Below are positions 61,817 to 64,000 of a DNA stretch of 64,000 nucleotides, piece by piece; positions within the stretch are counted from its first letter, which is position 1, and each line of letters starts with the position of its first letter. The translations under genes and the position numbers were made by a program. The DNA lies in assembly GCA_000965745.1 (NCBI GenBank), contig CP009479.1, positions 444,457 through 508,456 of the forward strand, written 5' to 3'. The notes under the pieces are model-generated. The model had not been told where the DNA came from. It was given only the letters and a program-made list of their open reading frames with translations, and made no database searches. Source of the DNA: an uncultured archaeon. Its GTDB lineage: Archaea; Thermoplasmatota; Thermoplasmata; Thermoplasmatales; Thermoplasmataceae.

Positions 61817-64000
61817 TCACTTGCCCTGTCCCATTATGTAGTCATGGCCATCCGGATCCTTCTCGACCTTCAGGAGCCCTTCCCTCTGCATTTTTGATAT
61901 CTGGGACTTCATCCTTGACGCTGGTATCCTGTTGCGCCTTCCCTGCCTCAATGCCTCCCTTACAGGCCTTCCGGTGTTATCCATAACCACCCTTCTGATC
62001 TCCTCCACATTTCTGTTCGTGCCAAACATCCTGTACCCGACTATTGACGCTGCTACTGCCGGACCGGCTATGTATGGTATAAGCCCGACGAAAATGATTT
62101 TCCTGCTGAGGTGAATAGTCTTTCCCTGATACGTAAGAGTAGCACTGATTGTGTGCACGCCATACGTCAAGGATTGATTGAAGCTCAATCCGGTGGAAAC
62201 CTTCTTGCCATCAACATACCATTCAACGTGTACACGGCTTATGCCGTTTCCCTGCCCGGTGATAAGGAAATGCCATGTGCTCCCGGATTCGTATGCTTTT
62301 ATTTCAGGAGAAGCCAGGTGGATGTAATATGAAACGTTTACAGTGATGTTGCCCGTGCTGTTGCGATTTCCACATTCATCTGAAACGAAGAGCGATATGC
62401 TGTAATTCCCGTTGTGAGGGAACCGGATCAGCTCAGAGCCATTTGACGTGTTAAGAGACTCGTTGATGCCATTGACATCAAGGATGATCCTGGTCACTTT
62501 TGCCTCGTCCGAAATGCTGTAATTTAGGAATGTGTAATTCCTGCCCACAGCATTCTTTGCTATTGTATAGCTTATAGCTGGTGTCGCGTTGTAATACGAT
62601 ATCGTGACTTCACTGAAGTTGTGGTTTCCGCTTTTCGAGTACGCTGTAATATTGAGGGTGTAGATTCCCTGGCCAAAGAGGAGTGTGAAGCTTGTGAGAT
62701 TTTCTGGTGATATAAGCTCACTTTTTGCGCCTGATGTGAGAAGGATGCTATAGCCCATTCCGGCCTTCTCCACCAGACTTATGTGAGCATGGGAAGAGTT
62801 TGTGTAGAACGATGTGCCGTTCGTCTCCGGTGCTCCAGGTATTGTGTTGTTCACCATAAATGTGAACACGGATTGCGCCCATGTTCCACTCATTGTGGTT
62901 GCACGCACCTTTACCACATACCTCCCATTGAGTGAGAGATCACTGATGAAGTAGGAGGAGTCAAAGACTATTCTGTCTTCTCCGGACGTGTTGTATACCG
63001 TCATGTTATGAGGGCCGTATAGCGACAGTTGCATTTCTGCTGAAATATTGCTCGTGATTTCTGTGATGAAGTGGTTTTCGTTGGAGTTTCCCATGAATGA
63101 GTATTCACCAGACGGTTCACCTGTTATGTTAAGAGAAGGGGAAAATGCAATGACTGTTACATTTGCATCAGCCAACTTTACCGTCTTGTCGTCCAGGAGC
63201 CTGGCAAAGAGAGTTACACTGTGATCGCCGTTTCCAAGATTAAGAATCATATAATCATGGCTGGTCGTGAAGTTTCGGGATGAGTTGTTCGAACTGACCA
63301 TTACATCGTAAGTGGTTGCGTTCTTTTCAGGAGCCCATGAAACATTCACACTGGATGAGTTCAGGAATTCACCGTTCCAGATGCTGAGACTTGAAGTGGT
63401 GTTATAACCCACAACATAGTATATGAAATGAGCCCGGAACTCCATACCGAACCGGTCCGTTACGTTCATTTTAATATTTATTTTTCCGGTGACGTTTCCA
63501 GTTTCTATGTAAAAAGATCCGTTGCCAGTGTCGAAGGAGAGATTGCTTGAAAGATAAGTGATGTGTACAGCCTTCACTCCTATAGTGTCGTTTACACTGA
63601 ATGATTCCCGTGTACTGTTTGAAATATAGGTTCCATTCCTGATGCTGACAGACACAACTGGAATGGCGTTGTCAACCTCCAGGGTTATCGTTTCATTTGA
63701 AGAGAAGCCTGCTTGATTGGTGGCATTTACGTATGCTGTATCAGCCCCTTCCGGCAGAAGTGTTGAGTTGAAGTGAAACGAGCTTCTGTTTTTCAGGGTG
63801 AGAGAAAGTCCAGAGACCTGGAGGGATATCTTGTACTGGAGTGATGATTCGACTGATAAGTTAACATAGGATTCGCCCCTGGCTAAGTAGGTTCGGTTCC
63901 CCGTAATCTTTATTTTTGAATTTGAGAGGGGCAGGGATGATCCACTGTAGTAAACTGTGATTTCATTCCCGTGCAGAGACAGAATTACAGAATTGTTGGC
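61817..64000 (-). CDS. Large surface protein with a cytoplasmic winged-helix-like tail (5' end outside window)
   Basis: The frame is open to the right edge; the apparent GTG at 63655 is internal. Beta-sandwich, Ig/PKD-like repeats of about 90 residues fill the extracellular part (for example SMSGTWAQSVFTFMVNNTIPG, then another starting IPGAPETNGT), with dense N-x-S/T sequons. One transmembrane helix (LIPYIAGPAVAASIVGYRMF) is followed by about 65 cytoplasmic residues that look like a winged helix: EEIRRVVMDNTGRPVREAL, ASRMKSQISKMQREGLL, then KVEKDPDGHDYIM as a wing. It could be a membrane-bound one-component regulator linking surface sensing to DNA binding; this is inference from the domain order. 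Confidence 0.75.
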   Translation of the reverse strand, partial: ANNSVILSLHGNEITVYYSGSSLPLSNSKIKITGNRTYLARGESYVNLSVESSLQYKISLQVSGLSLTLKNRSSFHFNSTLLPEGADTAYVNATNQAGFSSNETITLEVDNAIPVVSVSIRNGTYISNSTRESFSVNDTIGVKAVHITYLSSNLSFDTGNGSFYIETGNVTGKINIKMNVTDRFGMEFRAHFIYYVVGYNTTSSLSIWNGEFLNSSSVNVSWAPEKNATTYDVMVSSNNSSRNFTTSHDYMILNLGNGDHSVTLFARLLDDKTVKLADANVTVIAFSPSLNITGEPSGEYSFMGNSNENHFITEITSNISAEMQLSLYGPHNMTVYNTSGEDRIVFDSSYFISDLSLNGRYVVKVRATTMSGTWAQSVFTFMVNNTIPGAPETNGTSFYTNSSHAHISLVEKAGMGYSILLTSGAKSELISPENLTSFTLLFGQGIYTLNITAYSKSGNHNFSEVTISYYNATPAISYTIAKNAVGRNYTFLNYSISDEAKVTRIILDVNGINESLNTSNGSELIRFPHNGNYSISLFVSDECGNRNSTGNITVNVSYYIHLASPEIKAYESGSTWHFLITGQGNGISRVHVEWYVDGKKVSTGLSFNQSLTYGVHTISATLTYQGKTIHLSRKIIFVGLIPYIAGPAVAASIVGYRMFGTNRNVEEIRRVVMDNTGRPVREALRQGRRNRIPASRMKSQISKMQREGLLKVEKDPDGHDYIMGQGK

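Overview
The window is archaeal and looks like a chromosomal segment of a Thermoplasmatales-type euryarchaeon, a wall-less acidophile lineage. The evidence is an actin homologue closely resembling Thermoplasma acidophilum Ta0583 as I recall it, a GHMP-type shikimate kinase, archaeal Pelota, an Orc1/Cdc6 protein, a PolB2-like DNA polymerase, and many A/T-rich box-A promoters about 22-27 nt upstream of start codons, which implies leaderless transcripts. Large Asn/Ser/Thr-rich surface proteins with membrane anchors fit a cell without a rigid wall. The species is inferred, not proven.

Layout. 1-4.5 kb: RtcB (cut by the left edge) and a large surface protein. 4.5-10.4 kb: argS and a shikimate cluster aroB-aroE-aroK-aroA. 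10.6-16.7 kb: a cytoplasmic GH15 glucoamylase/trehalase-like enzyme facing a complete sugar ABC importer. 17-21.3 kb: a three-gene operon ending in a PolB2-like polymerase, convergent with a DsrE-like/Orc1 operon. 21.5-33.5 kb: a DUF981 membrane protein, a B12-type radical SAM enzyme, a hypothetical protein, an acetyltransferase, two tandem flavin reductases, a CocE-like hydrolase, small conserved proteins and glutamate dehydrogenase. 33.6-40.7 kb: a YggU-like protein, a MarR regulator overlapping a 14-TM drug exporter, the actin homologue with a coiled-coil neighbour, a polysaccharide deacetylase, an alkaline-phosphatase-superfamily enzyme and a HAD hydrolase. 40.8-48 kb: an ECF transporter operon, an amino-acid permease and small genes. 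48.2-54.2 kb: an accessory patch with a surface-protein remnant, a 5'-truncated IS256 transposase and a bacterial-type PEP carboxylase with atypical arginine codons. 54.2-59.1 kb: a Kdp potassium-uptake operon preceded by a lone Lrp-type effector domain and a 54-residue ORF. 59.3-64 kb: tRNA-Glu(TTC), Pelota, a Mut7-C protein, a small surface protein, and the end of a large surface protein whose cytoplasmic tail looks like a winged helix.

Points most worth checking are two apparent single-base reading-frame breaks (aroB, with a UGA near its start; kdpB, at a run of five G), the PolB2/Orc1 neighbourhood, the surface protein with an internal DNA-binding-like tail, and the 54-residue ORF ahead of kdpA. 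Family assignments come from reading motifs by eye; no database search was run.
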